64,000 nucleotides of DNA. Source: an uncultured Angelakisella sp. (GTDB lineage: Bacteria; Bacillota; Clostridia; Oscillospirales; Ruminococcaceae). Positions 8,383 to 17,457 of the stretch are shown here, one piece after another (position 1 is the first letter of the stretch; each line of letters opens with the position of its first letter). The position numbers and the translations under genes were made by a program. The stretch is taken from assembly GCA_934524965.1 (NCBI GenBank), contig CAKSYU010000005.1, positions 1 through 64,000 of the forward strand. Direction: 5' to 3'. The notes below the pieces were generated by a model. The model saw nothing but the letters and a program-made list of their open reading frames with translations, searched no databases and had not been told where the DNA came from.

Positions 8383-9144
8383 ATGCGATATCTGCTGACC
8401 CTGTGCTGGCGGGGGACTGCCTACTGCGGCTGGCAGGTGCAGCCGAATGTGCCTACGGTCTGCGGCACCGTGCAGGACGCCGTGGAACGGTTATTCGGGG
8501 AGCGGGGGGAGCTGACCGGCTGCTCCCGCACCGACAGCGGCGTACACGCCGTGGGCTTCGCGGCGGCGCTGAAATGCGAGGGCTGCCGCATCGCGCCCGA
8601 GGCGCTGCAAAGGGCGCTGAATGTGAATCTGCCGCGGGATATCGCCGTGACCGGCTGCCGTGCGGTGGGGGAGGACTTTCACCCCCGCTACGACGCCGCA
8701 GCCAAGCGCTACCGCTACCGCTGGTACCAGAGGGAAGCGAGAGACCCTTTCCGTGAGGGGCTGGCGGTACAGCTGCCCCGACCGGTGGATACCGCCGCGA
8801 TGAACGAGGCGGCTGCCCGGCTGCTGGGCACCCACAATTTTTCGGCGTTCTGCGCCGCGGGCGGCAAGATACCGCCGGAGGAGCGGGTGCGCACCCTGAC
8901 CGAATGCGCCGTGACCCAAACGGGCGACGAGGTGCATCTGACGGTGACGGGCGACGGATTTCTTTACAACATGGTGCGAATCATAGCGGGGACGCTGCTG
9001 GAGATCGGGCAGGGCAAACGCCCCCCTGAGGAGATGACCGCTATTTTACAAAGCGAGGACAGGGAGCGAGCCGGCAAAACGGCGCCCGCCTGCGGGCTTT
9101 ATCTGGAGCGGGTATTCTACGAGGAAAAGGAGGCGGGACTGTGA
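8383..9144 (+). CDS. truA: tRNA pseudouridine synthase A (TruA)
   Basis: TruA isomerises uridines at positions 38-40 of the tRNA anticodon arm. The 253-residue length is usual. The catalytic aspartate lies in CSRTDSGVHA, and the conserved RYRYRWY, GTHNFSAFC and FLYNMVRIIAGTLLEIG motifs are all present. The ATG at 8383 follows GGAGGTGCC. In many Firmicutes truA follows the ecfAAT genes, as here. The next gene starts inside its last codon, implying coupled translation. Confidence 0.96.
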   Translation: MRYLLTLCWRGTAYCGWQVQPNVPTVCGTVQDAVERLFGERGELTGCSRTDSGVHAVGFAAALKCEGCRIAPEALQRALNVNLPRDIAVTGCRAVGEDFHPRYDAAAKRYRYRWYQREARDPFREGLAVQLPRPVDTAAMNEAAARLLGTHNFSAFCAAGGKIPPEERVRTLTECAVTQTGDEVHLTVTGDGFLYNMVRIIAGTLLEIGQGKRPPEEMTAILQSEDRERAGKTAPACGLYLERVFYEEKEAGL

Positions 9145-10295
9145 GCGAACTGACCGAGTTCGAGGAAGCGCGCCGCAGACGCCGCCGCAAAAAAAACTGG
9201 CGCCGCACCCGCAGGCTTGCCGTGGTGCTGGCGATCATCGCGGTGCTGGGACTTCTGTTCTTTGCCGGAAGGCAGCAGGGCTGGGGGACGCACCTGACGA
9301 ATCTGGCGGCATCGCTGCAGGGCGGCAAGGGGGGATTCCCCGTGACGCTGGACCGGCAGGAGACACGGCAGCTCATCGGCGTGAAAGGCGGCGTGGCGCT
9401 GTGCGCCGAGGGCAGCGTGACGGTATATAATACCGGCGGGGTCATTACCGGAGAATTTCTGCACAGCTACAACAGTCCGGTCAGTGTGTACTCCGGCGGG
9501 CGGCTGCTGACCTACGATGTGGGCGGCACCGACTGGATGCTGACCAACAAGACCAAGACGCTGCAAAGCGGCACCGGTATGGGCATTCTGCTGGGCGGCA
9601 CGCTGAACGATAAGGGCACCGTGGCGCTTTCCCGCAGGGGCGGCAGCGGTCTTTCCGCCGTGACGGTCTACAATGCCCGCGGGGAGGAGATCTTCCTGCT
9701 GGAGAGCGGGGACTGCTACCTTTCGGTGCTGGCGCTGAACGGCAAAGGCACCTGGCTTGCCGCCGGAGGCGCGGCAAGCGGCGGAGGTGCCCTGGGCAGC
9801 GCGGTAAAGCTGCATGATATGACCGGACGGCAGCCGGCGGTCTCCCTGAGCTGGGAGGACGAGACGCTGCTGAAGCTGCAATGGTGCGGGGAGAACCTGC
9901 TGGCGGTGACGAACCGCGGGGCAAGGGTCATTTCCACCGGCGGGGCGGTGCTGTACGAGGCACGCTTTGCCGGAACGCCCACTGCCATTGCCATAGGGCA
10001 AAGCGGTACGCTGTACACCGCCTGCGGCGACAGCCGGGAGACGGCGGGCGTAACGGTGACCGCCTATGACGCGGAGCTGAACCCCGTCGGCACCAAAACG
10101 GTGGCGGAGCGGGTGCTGTCGCTTTCCGCCGAAAAGAACCGCGTGCTGATACTGACCGAAAGCACGCTGCTGCTGGGCGACGCGGCGCTTGCCGAGGTGA
10201 CCGACCGTGAGGAAGCGGGGATCCAGAAGATAGCGCCGTGGCAGAACGGCTATTACTGCATTACCGAGGAGGGGCTGACCCACCGGCGGCTGTAA
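9141..10295 (+). CDS. DUF5711 family membrane-anchored beta-propeller-like protein
   Basis: This 384-residue protein starts at a GTG overlapping the truA stop. A very basic N-terminus (ARRRRRRKKNWRRTRR) precedes one transmembrane helix (LAVVLAIIAVLGLLFFAG, about residues 27-44). A long extracytoplasmic region of repeating beta-strand units follows (Gly-rich turns such as SGGRLLTYDVGG, NKGTVALSRRGG, ENLLAVTNRG), the pattern of the DUF5711 family. Function is unknown. Its place between truA and a CvpA gene suggests a cell-envelope role, which is inference only. Confidence 0.7.
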   Translation: MSELTEFEEARRRRRRKKNWRRTRRLAVVLAIIAVLGLLFFAGRQQGWGTHLTNLAASLQGGKGGFPVTLDRQETRQLIGVKGGVALCAEGSVTVYNTGGVITGEFLHSYNSPVSVYSGGRLLTYDVGGTDWMLTNKTKTLQSGTGMGILLGGTLNDKGTVALSRRGGSGLSAVTVYNARGEEIFLLESGDCYLSVLALNGKGTWLAAGGAASGGGALGSAVKLHDMTGRQPAVSLSWEDETLLKLQWCGENLLAVTNRGARVISTGGAVLYEARFAGTPTAIAIGQSGTLYTACGDSRETAGVTVTAYDAELNPVGTKTVAERVLSLSAEKNRVLILTESTLLLGDAALAEVTDREEAGIQKIAPWQNGYYCITEEGLTHRRL

Positions 10296-10310
10296 ATGAC
10301 GGGAAATAAG

Positions 10311-10389
10311 CGGCGGCGGGACGGAGCGAGCGAGGGCTGACCAAAGCGCAGCGGAGGTCGGCACGAGACAAAGCGCAGTTGCGCCGCCG
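10311..10389. repeat. Possible degenerate four-way-junction repeat
   Basis: An 8-bp outer stem (10311-10318 with 10382-10389) encloses one clear 7-bp hairpin (10336-10342/10356-10362). The other two expected hairpins are not recognisable, so membership of the repeat family is uncertain. Confidence 0.25.
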
Positions 10390-10437
10390 GTACGGAGAAC
10401 GAAGCAAGACCGAAAAGAGAGAAAGGGGGGCGGCAAA

Positions 10438-11058
10438 ATGAAAGATATTTTTACCCCTTCGCTGATCTGGGACTTAGCGCTGCTGGCGCTGATCCTGTTT
10501 GTGATGATACGCTCGGTGGGGCGGGGCTTTATCAGCTCCTTTATCCACCTGCTGGGGCTGGCGGCGGCGTGCATTGTGGCGGCGCTGCTGAGCGGCAAGG
10601 CGGCGGCATGGGTGTACGATGGCTTCCTTGCGGAGCGCCTGCAGACGGCGGTAAGCGATACGCTGCGGCAGAAGCTGGCGACCTTCGCGGAGCTTTTGGA
10701 CCGCATAGACCCGACCGATACCATTTCCGCTTCGGCGGGGGACGCCCTGCGCACCGTGATGGTGGCGTTTTTGACGATCGTGGCGTTTCTCATCATTTTT
10801 TTGCTGGCAATGCTGATCGTGCGCGCGCTGGCAAAGCTGACCCGCAATGTGAACCGTGTGCCGGTGGTGGGCGGTGTGAACCGCGTGCTGGGCGGCGTGC
10901 TGGGCGCGGTGGAGGCATTTCTGCTGTGCTATCTGCTGGGCATGGCGGTGACGGTGCTGATCACCGTGAGCGAAAACCGCTGGGGCTGGCTGAACACCGC
11001 GGTGGTGCAGCAAAGCACCATTCTGAACTGGTTTGTGCAGTTCAAATTTCCTGTGTAG
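10438..11058 (+). CDS. CvpA family membrane protein
   Basis: This 206-residue protein has about four hydrophobic segments (around residues 8-22, 30-52, 102-125 and 150-178), with the glycine-rich SVGRGFISSFIHLLGLAAA start typical of CvpA/colicin V production family proteins. In E. coli CvpA affects colicin V export and envelope integrity; the biochemical role is unknown. The ATG at 10438 has GAAAGGGGGG upstream. The 142-nt gap before it contains direct repeats of an AAAGCGCAG motif and a possible decayed hairpin repeat. Confidence 0.75.
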   Translation: MKDIFTPSLIWDLALLALILFVMIRSVGRGFISSFIHLLGLAAACIVAALLSGKAAAWVYDGFLAERLQTAVSDTLRQKLATFAELLDRIDPTDTISASAGDALRTVMVAFLTIVAFLIIFLLAMLIVRALAKLTRNVNRVPVVGGVNRVLGGVLGAVEAFLLCYLLGMAVTVLITVSENRWGWLNTAVVQQSTILNWFVQFKFPV

Positions 11059-11187
11059 ATCCTGCCCGTAAACGGGCATAACAATAAAAGCTGAAAAATC
11101 CGAATGAGAAAGACATCTGCGGCGGCTGCGAAAGCGCCGTAAAACGGCGGATAAGATGAGAATACCCCCACGAAAGGAAGTGGAACG

Positions 11188-13485
11188 ATGGATAAGAAAG
11201 ATATGCTGTGCTCCCGCTGCAAAAAGCGGCTGGCGGTCATTTACATGACCCGCATGGAGAACGGACAGACGGTAAGCGAGGGACTGTGCCTCAAGTGCGC
11301 CAAGGAGCTGGGTCTGAAGCCAGTGGACGACCTGATGAACAAGATGGGGCTTTCCGAGGAAGACCTGGACAAGATGAGCGACCAGATGATGGAGGTCATG
11401 GGCGACATGGAGGAGGACGGCGAGGACGGCTTTGAAAAAGGCGGCGCGATGCCCTTCCCCTTTATGCAGAACCTGTTTGGCGGCATGATGAACCGCGAAA
11501 AAGAGGACGGCGAGGGGGAGGAGACCCCTACGCCCAAAAAGGAGCGGAACGAAAAGGGCGCGCCGAAGTATAAATATCTGGAAAACTACTGCGAGAACCT
11601 GACCCGCAAGGCGCGGGAGGGCAGAATGGACGCCATCATCGGGCGGGAAAAAGAGATTTACCGTGTGGTGCAGATCCTGAACCGCCGCACCAAGAACAAC
11701 CCCTGCCTCATCGGTGAGCCAGGCGTCGGAAAGACCGCCATCGCCGAGGGGATCGCCCAGCGCATCGTGGAGGGCAAAGTGCCTGCCAAGATCGCCAAAA
11801 AAGAGGTCTACATGCTGGATCTGACCGGACTGGTCGCCGGCACGCAGTTCCGCGGGCAGTTTGAAAGCCGCGTCAAGGGTCTGGTGGAGGACGTAAAGAA
11901 GCACGGCAATGTCATTCTGTTCATTGATGAGGTGCACACGCTGGTGGGCGTGGGCGACAGCGAGGGCAGTATGAACGCCGCCAATATCTTAAAGCCCGCC
12001 CTTTCGCGCGGGGAAATTCAGGTCATCGGCGCGACGACCTTTAACGAGTACCGCAAGAACATCGAAAAGGACGCTGCGCTGGAACGCCGCTTCCAAGCCG
12101 TAAAGGTGGGGGAGCCGACCATAGAGGATACCATCGCGGTGCTGCGGGGCATCAAAAAGTATTACGAGGATTACCATCGTGTAAAGGTGAGCGACTTTAT
12201 GGTGGAGCGCGCCGTCGTGCTCTCTGAGCGGTATATTCTGGATCGCTTTTTGCCCGACAAGGCGATAGACCTGCTGGACGAGGCTTGCTCGACCGCTTCT
12301 TTGGAATGTGCAGCGCAGACCGAGTACGACGGGCTTGCCGCTGAGCGGGAGGAAAAGCAGCGCCTCCTGAGCGATGTCATCAACCCCGAGGAGGGGACGG
12401 AGATCGACTATCAGCGTATGGCAGAGCTGAAAAGCGAGATCGCGCGGTTGGAGGAGCGCATGGACGCCCTGCATGACGCCGCCTTCAATTCTCCGGTGAC
12501 AGAGGACCATCTGGCAAAGGTCATTGAGCTGTGGAGCGGGATCCCCGCCAGCAAGGTGAAGGAAAGCGAGCTGCAGAAGGTGGCGGATCTGGAAAGCCGC
12601 CTCAAAAAGCGGATCATCGGGCAGGACGAGGCGGTGAATGCCGTAGCCGCAGCCGTGCGCCGCAGCCGGATCCGGCTTTCCGCCAAAAAGCGTCCGGCTT
12701 CGTTTATCTTTGTGGGACCTACCGGCGTGGGTAAGACCGAGCTGGTGAAGGTGCTCTCCGAGGAGATGTTCAACAATGTGGAGCCGCTGATCCGGCTGGA
12801 TATGTCGGAATTTATGGAGAAACATTCCGTCTCGCGCATCATCGGTTCGCCTCCCGGCTATGTAGGCTATGATGAGGCAGGACAGTTGACCGAAAAGGTG
12901 CGCCGCAGACCCTATTCCATCGTGCTGTTTGATGAGATAGAGAAGGCGCACCCCGATGTGATGAATATTCTGCTGCAGATTTTGGACGAGGGACGCATCA
13001 CCGATGCGCAGGGGCGGCAGATCTCCTTTGAGAATACCATCATCATTATGACCAGCAACGCGGGCAGCGAGCGGCAGGGCAGCGCCCTGGGCTTTGATAA
13101 GACCCGCTATGACGACGCCCGTGACAAGGCGGAGACCTCGCTACGGGAGTTCCTGCGCCCTGAGTTTATCGCCCGTGTGGACGAAGTGGTGGTGTTCCGC
13201 CCGCTGACTGAGGAGGATATGCAGAAGATTGCCGCCCTGATGCTGGAGGAGCTGCGGCAGGGACTTGCCGAGCGGGATATAAAGTTTGTCTGGGACGACG
13301 GCGTGCTGTGGCTGGCGGCTGGCGAAGCCTACGGGCACAAGAGCGGCGCCAGAGATTTGCGCAATGTGCTGCGGCGTCGGGTGGAGGATCCCATCTGTGC
13401 GCTGCTCGCCGGCTGCCCTGAGCAGCCGCCTGCGCTGATCCACGCGGAGGAGAAGGATGGCGAAATAGTGCTGGTGACGGCGTAA
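11188..13485 (+). CDS. clpE: ClpE/ClpC-type AAA+ unfoldase with N-terminal zinc finger
   Basis: This 765-residue HSP100 ATPase unfolds proteins for the ClpP protease. The N-terminus carries a four-cysteine zinc finger (Cys8, Cys11, Cys34, Cys37), as in ClpE and McsA, in place of the ClpC N-domain. Two AAA+ modules follow, with Walker A motifs GEPGVGKTA and GPTGVGKTE. Between them is a coiled middle region ([21 protein letters not shown]), and the second module has [26 protein letters not shown]. It lacks the McsA-type UVR region at the N-terminus, which favours ClpE over a ClpC/McsA fusion. I could not find a CtsR operator in the 129 nt upstream. Confidence 0.88.
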   Translation: MDKKDMLCSRCKKRLAVIYMTRMENGQTVSEGLCLKCAKELGLKPVDDLMNKMGLSEEDLDKMSDQMMEVMGDMEEDGEDGFEKGGAMPFPFMQNLFGGMMNREKEDGEGEETPTPKKERNEKGAPKYKYLENYCENLTRKAREGRMDAIIGREKEIYRVVQILNRRTKNNPCLIGEPGVGKTAIAEGIAQRIVEGKVPAKIAKKEVYMLDLTGLVAGTQFRGQFESRVKGLVEDVKKHGNVILFIDEVHTLVGVGDSEGSMNAANILKPALSRGEIQVIGATTFNEYRKNIEKDAALERRFQAVKVGEPTIEDTIAVLRGIKKYYEDYHRVKVSDFMVERAVVLSERYILDRFLPDKAIDLLDEACSTASLECAAQTEYDGLAAEREEKQRLLSDVINPEEGTEIDYQRMAELKSEIARLEERMDALHDAAFNSPVTEDHLAKVIELWSGIPASKVKESELQKVADLESRLKKRIIGQDEAVNAVAAAVRRSRIRLSAKKRPASFIFVGPTGVGKTELVKVLSEEMFNNVEPLIRLDMSEFMEKHSVSRIIGSPPGYVGYDEAGQLTEKVRRRPYSIVLFDEIEKAHPDVMNILLQILDEGRITDAQGRQISFENTIIIMTSNAGSERQGSALGFDKTRYDDARDKAETSLREFLRPEFIARVDEVVVFRPLTEEDMQKIAALMLEELRQGLAERDIKFVWDDGVLWLAAGEAYGHKSGARDLRNVLRRRVEDPICALLAGCPEQPPALIHAEEKDGEIVLVTA

Positions 13486-13500
13486 GGAGGAGACAACAAG

Positions 13501-13590
13501 ATGGACAAAGTAAAACGCATCGTGGCGCTGATCTTAGCGATCCTGATCGCGCTGAGCGCCGGCAGCTATCTGTTCTTTACGCTGCTGTAA
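13501..13590 (+). CDS. Small single-span membrane peptide (29 aa)
   Basis: An AAGGAGGAGA ribosome-binding site lies 5-6 nt before an ATG opening a 29-codon frame: a basic start (MDKVKR) followed by one long hydrophobic helix (IVALILAILIALSAG and on to SYLFFTLL). It begins 15 nt after the clpE stop and is followed at once by a strong terminator, so it is very likely the last gene of the clpE transcript. No family is recognised. A role as a membrane peptide modulating the Clp system is possible but unsupported. Confidence 0.65.
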   Translation: MDKVKRIVALILAILIALSAGSYLFFTLL

Positions 13591-13613
13591 GCCGGCACTG
13601 AAAAAAGAGGAAT

Positions 13614-13647
13614 TCCCCCTTGCCCGTTTGGGTGAGGGGGATTTTTT
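13614..13647 (+). terminator. Terminator of the clpE transcript
   Basis: An 11-12 bp hairpin (CCCCCTTGCCC 13615-13625 with GGGTGAGGGGG 13630-13640) with a GTTT loop is followed by six Ts. Confidence 0.85.
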
Positions 13648-13670
13648 GGCGTGGGAACTGAGACGGGAGA

Positions 13671-13770
13671 GGGGGCGGCAGGCAGCGCGGCGCAGCCGCG
13701 CTGCCCCGCCCGCCGTAAGGCGGGCGGGGCATGGCTCCGAGCCGACAGGCGAGGAGCGCCTGCCGCCCCC
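13671..13770. repeat. Four-way-junction repeat, copy B (third arm altered)
   Basis: The outer stem 13671-13683/13758-13770 is a perfect 13 bp. Arm 1 is 13684-13691/13695-13702 (8 bp, loop gca). Arm 2 is 13703-13714/13719-13730 (12 bp, loop gtaa). Arm 3 (13734-13757) is weaker: GCTCC/GGAGC, then a 2x2 GA/GA internal loop, then GCC/GGC. Three bases before arm 3 are unpaired. Confidence 0.75.
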
Positions 13771-13808
13771 ATCGACCTGCGGCGGGCAGGGACCGGCGGG
13801 GGGAAGCC

Positions 13809-13854
13809 CATAAAGAAAAGCCCCGCGGGAGGGCAAAATGCCGACCCGTGGGGC
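13809..13854 (-). terminator. Terminator of the 13870-14991 gene
   Basis: A 10-bp stem (13820-13829 with 13845-13854, one G-T) is followed on the minus strand by CTTTTCTTT. Confidence 0.7.
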
Positions 13855-13869
13855 AGTCCCGAAAGGGGA

Positions 13870-14991
13870 TCAATCGCAGAGGACATAGAGGTAGATGTAG
13901 GGACGGGTATATTCGTCGAATTCCTCCTCGGGGTCGGTCTGGAACGAGCAGATGATGCGCAGGGCGCCGACGGTCTCGGAGAGGTAGATCTCATCGTAAT
14001 AGGTGCCGGAAAGGAACGCTTCGCGGAATTCCTGTGAAAGTTGGCAGGCGGTAAGCAGTTCGGAGCTTTCGGCGGGGGCGGTAGTCTTGCGCAGGGCGCG
14101 GCTGAGTGTTTCAAAGTCCTTTTCCACGCGGCTGAGGTTTTCCTCGGGGCTCAGGGAGAGATCAATTTCCTCATCGTAGGAGACGCTTTCGATCTCGCCA
14201 GTTTTGGTGAGGGAGACATAGGCATAGCAGCGCTCATCATCGGTAAGCATTCCACGCAGGTAACCGGAGACGCGATAGCCATAGCTTTGGTAGCGCTCGG
14301 TGGGATCATCGGCATAGATGGCTTCACAGACGGGATCGAGCGCTGCCGAGATATTCCCGATCCGCACGGCGACAAGGGCAGCGTTCTGCTGCTTTACCTC
14401 ATTCGCTTCGACATACTGGGGAATATACACCCCGATGAGCACCACCAGCGGGATAAGAATAAGAGCAAGGCGCAGCTTTTTGGTATCGGGGATAGGGACA
14501 TGGTAGGCTTCCGCCACCGCTTCGGCATTGGCGGCAAGCTCCGCCAACATGGCGCCGGCAGTGGCAACGGCACCAATGGCTCCGGCGACCTCGGCAGCGG
14601 CGCCTGCTGTCCGCACCCCCTTGCGGCTGCTTTTTTGCATCATGCGGCCGGCGGCGCCCATGGCAAGGGAACCGGCGGCAGCGCCGGAGTAATCGCTTTG
14701 ACGCTGGGAGACAGTCCGTCGACACGCCAGCTCCGCCCATTCCGCCTTGCGCATGCCGAAGCGGGTGCTGAGGGTACAGAAGCAGAAAAGGAACAGATAA
14801 ACGACAACAAAGGCAAGGTAAACATAAAGCCCAAACGGGGTAAAGCCCTCGTGGTAAAATACAATGTCATCAAGCATTTCCAGCAGGATAAAGGGGACGC
14901 CGAGCACCAGCGCCATAATAACCGCCGTAATGGCGATGCGCGAACGGCGGCAATAGCGAACGATGAGCTTTTCTTCGCGGTCGGTCAGCAT
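13870..14991 (-). CDS. Hypothetical membrane protein with Ala/Gly-rich middle
   Basis: This 373-residue protein is of no family I recognise. Two membrane helices lie near the N-terminus (about residues 17-37 and 52-72). A cytosolic segment ending in an unusual Ala/Gly-rich stretch (about residues 105-160) follows. A third helix (LRLALILIPLVVLIGVYI) then leads into a C-terminal domain of about 180 residues with acidic patches. It stands alone on the minus strand, convergent with the clpE operon, with its own terminator. The ATG at 14991 lies behind a CTCCTTATG-side GGAGG site (minus strand). Reliability as a gene is high; function is unknown. Confidence 0.7.
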   Translation of the reverse strand: MLTDREEKLIVRYCRRSRIAITAVIMALVLGVPFILLEMLDDIVFYHEGFTPFGLYVYLAFVVVYLFLFCFCTLSTRFGMRKAEWAELACRRTVSQRQSDYSGAAAGSLAMGAAGRMMQKSSRKGVRTAGAAAEVAGAIGAVATAGAMLAELAANAEAVAEAYHVPIPDTKKLRLALILIPLVVLIGVYIPQYVEANEVKQQNAALVAVRIGNISAALDPVCEAIYADDPTERYQSYGYRVSGYLRGMLTDDERCYAYVSLTKTGEIESVSYDEEIDLSLSPEENLSRVEKDFETLSRALRKTTAPAESSELLTACQLSQEFREAFLSGTYYDEIYLSETVGALRIICSFQTDPEEEFDEYTRPYIYLYVLCD

Positions 14992-15079
14992 AAGGGAGGA
15001 GCCTCCTGTAAGGGGATATTATAAGCATATTTTAGCGTATTGCGGGACGGAGGGCAAGAGGGAGACAACAGAATAAAAC

Positions 15080-15113
15080 AGCGGGAGCCGCCGCAAAAAA
15101 CGGCGACTCCTGC
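15080..15113 (-). terminator. Terminator of the phn/5'-nucleotidase transcript
   Basis: A GC-rich stem of about 12 bp (AGCGGGAGCCGCCG against CGGCGACTCCTGCT, minor mismatches) lies just past the 5'-nucleotidase stop, with TGTTTTATT on the minus strand. A T run on the other side makes it potentially bidirectional. Confidence 0.6.
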
Positions 15114-15120
15114 TGCTTTT

Positions 15121-16635
15121 TTATCTGACACAAAAGTTACTGGAGGCAAGTGGAATATCACCGCCGTGCTGCCGGAAGTATTCCAGCAGCAGATCGGACA
15201 TTTCGGTGGCGATCTCCCGCACCACGGGGCAGCCGACATAGCAATCGTACCCGCCGGTGCCGCTGGCGCGGTAGCTATTCAGGCAGATGGTGAATTCATC
15301 GGTATCGGCGACGGGACGCCCCTTTACCGAGAGGGAGACGACCCGCTGCCCGACCGGACGGGAGATATCATAGGTGTAGGAGACACCGGCGTAGTAATCG
15401 TAGTTGTAGTGCTCCACCTTCGGCTCCAAAAAGCAATCCGAGACCCGCAGGGAGCCATCTGTGCCGCGGGTGAAGTAGGCGGCGCTGCGCTCCATCGCCT
15501 CGCGCAGGACAGCGCCGGTGATGCGCAGCACGGTGAGGGTATTGGTGTAGGGGTAGGCGATGAGCAGATCCCGACGGCGCACGACCTGCGGCAGACCGGC
15601 GACATCATTGGCAAGGCTGGCGGCGGAAAGATCTGCTCCGCTGACCTCCAGCTGCACGGCATTGAACAGATCGGCAAGCCCGCTGCCCTCCGCCGCCATA
15701 TGCAGGGGGGTATCCGGCAGCAGTGCGTGCGGCAGATGACCGACCACCTGATCCAGCCAGTTCTGCGCGCCGTGCTCCATCTCGGAGAACTGCCGCAGCC
15801 ACCGGGGGCGGCAGTCGCCGCCGGCGGGAATGGTACGGCTGGAGAAGTGCTTTTCGGCACTGCGGACGACGGCTTCGATTTGCAGGAACTCCTGCCCGCG
15901 GTCGGCGGGCTGCACCACAAAGGTGCCGTTTACCATCTGCCCCGGCACCGACATATGCTGGTGACCGGTAAGCAGCATATCGAAATCAAGCTCTTGACAG
16001 ATGCGGTAGGCGACATTTTCGTGGGTGGAGGAGAGCACACGACCGGTGGCAAGGTCACGCTCGAACCCGCCGTGGTAGACACAGAGGGTGAGATCGACCT
16101 GCGGGCGCAGCTCCTCCAGCGCCGCGGCAGCGGCAGGGATCGGATCGGAGATGGTGATGCCGGAGAGATGCTCCGGACGCTCCCAGATGTTCACATAGTC
16201 GGTGACGATGCCGACGATGCCGATACGCAGTCCGTTTTCCAGCGTGTGGATACGGGCTGGGTAGCGAATGCCCTCGCCCTCCCAGCGGATATTCTGACAG
16301 ACGCAGCGGGCGCGCAGCGCCTGCAGGTAGCTATCCAGGTAGGACATACCGTAATTAAAATCGTGGTTGCCCAGTGTGACATAGTCGTAGCCGCAGCAGT
16401 TCATCATCTCGGCAAAGGGGGCGGCGTTTTTCAGGGTATCATGGCAGAAGGCGCCCAAAGGGGAGCCCTGCAGCAGGTCGCCGCCATCAATGATGAGGGT
16501 GTTGCCATCGCGGGTGAAGCGGCTGGCGCACTTGAACAGACCGAGATCCCGCTCCTCGCGGCTGCGGTAATCGGTGGGATAGATATAGGCGTGAAGATCG
16601 GAAGTGAAAAAGACCGTCAGTTTTTTACTTTCCAT
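15121..16635 (-). CDS. Metallophosphatase/5'-nucleotidase family protein
   Basis: This 504-residue two-domain enzyme is of the UshA/CpdB-like family. The N-terminal metallophosphoesterase domain has TSDLHAYIY, DGGDLLQGS, TLGNHDFNYG and LTGHQHM, the dimetal ligands. The C-terminal half is the 5'-nucleotidase substrate domain (YPYTNTLTVLRITGAVLREAME). Most relatives are exported, but this one starts MESKKLTVFF with no signal peptide, so it should be cytosolic. It is the last gene of a phosphonate-type transporter operon, 2 nt after phnE2, suggesting it dephosphorylates whatever is imported. The exact substrate is not determinable. Confidence 0.85.
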   Translation of the reverse strand: MESKKLTVFFTSDLHAYIYPTDYRSREERDLGLFKCASRFTRDGNTLIIDGGDLLQGSPLGAFCHDTLKNAAPFAEMMNCCGYDYVTLGNHDFNYGMSYLDSYLQALRARCVCQNIRWEGEGIRYPARIHTLENGLRIGIVGIVTDYVNIWERPEHLSGITISDPIPAAAAALEELRPQVDLTLCVYHGGFERDLATGRVLSSTHENVAYRICQELDFDMLLTGHQHMSVPGQMVNGTFVVQPADRGQEFLQIEAVVRSAEKHFSSRTIPAGGDCRPRWLRQFSEMEHGAQNWLDQVVGHLPHALLPDTPLHMAAEGSGLADLFNAVQLEVSGADLSAASLANDVAGLPQVVRRRDLLIAYPYTNTLTVLRITGAVLREAMERSAAYFTRGTDGSLRVSDCFLEPKVEHYNYDYYAGVSYTYDISRPVGQRVVSLSVKGRPVADTDEFTICLNSYRASGTGGYDCYVGCPVVREIATEMSDLLLEYFRQHGGDIPLASSNFCVR

Positions 16636-16637
16636 AA

Positions 16638-17444
16638 TTACCCCCGTGCCAGCCGGACGCGGATCTTGGCGGAGATGGCTTCGATGATGAGTACCAGAAT
16701 GATAAGTCCCAGCAGGATAGCGCCGACCTCGTTCCAGCGGTAGCTGCTCATGGCAAAGATGAGCGGCGCGCCGATACCGCCGGCACCGACAAGACCCAGC
16801 ACGGTGGCATCGCGCAGGTTCATATCAAAGCGGTAGATGATGGTGGAGGTAAAATCGGCGGTGAGCTGCGGCAGGATACCGTAGCGGATCTTCTGGAAGG
16901 TGGTGCAGCCGGCGGCGTCTAAGGATTCCAGAATACGCTTATCCAGATCCTCGATGCTTTCGATGAACATTTTGGAGACCATGCCGATGGAGCACAGCGA
17001 CATGGTAAGCAGTCCCGCAAAGGGTCCCGGACCGGTGACACGGATAAACATAAGCCCGTAAACAAAGGCGGGAACGGTGCGGATAGCGGCAATGAGGGTG
17101 CGCCCGATCAAGGCGACGGGACGGGGCACCAGATTGCTGGCGGAAAGGAAGGAGAGCGGCAGCGAGATGACCGCGCCGACAATGGTGCCGAGGAACGCGA
17201 TGCAGAAGGTCTCCAGCAGCAGGTAGGGCACGCCGTTGGTGCCAAGAGTGAACAGCAGCTTGGAGGAGGGGTGGAAGATGCCGGAGAGAATGTTTTTGGC
17301 GACCTCCAGCCCGTTGCCGGTGGCATTGCTGATGCGTACCGCCGAGGCGGACCACGCTAAGAGGCACGCGACGATAAAGGCGGCAAGCAGCTGCCAGATC
17401 CATGTTTTAGGGGCGGAGGCATATGCCTTTTGAATTTTATTCAC
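16638..17444 (-). CDS. phnE2: Phosphonate-type ABC transporter permease PhnE (second)
   Basis: This 268-residue inner-membrane permease has about six hydrophobic spans and the binding-protein-dependent transport signature around ESIEDLDKRILESLDAAGCTTFQKIRYGILPQL, the EAA loop that docks the ATPase. It is paralogous to the neighbouring permease (17458-18279), and the two probably form the heterodimeric pore. The minus-strand start at 17444 has an AAAGGAGGGATC ribosome-binding site. The gap to the upstream permease is 13 nt. Phosphonate, phosphite or another phosphorus compound may be the substrate. Confidence 0.88.
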   Translation of the reverse strand: MNKIQKAYASAPKTWIWQLLAAFIVACLLAWSASAVRISNATGNGLEVAKNILSGIFHPSSKLLFTLGTNGVPYLLLETFCIAFLGTIVGAVISLPLSFLSASNLVPRPVALIGRTLIAAIRTVPAFVYGLMFIRVTGPGPFAGLLTMSLCSIGMVSKMFIESIEDLDKRILESLDAAGCTTFQKIRYGILPQLTADFTSTIIYRFDMNLRDATVLGLVGAGGIGAPLIFAMSSYRWNEVGAILLGLIILVLIIEAISAKIRVRLARG

Positions 17445-17457
17445 AGCGATCCCTCCT

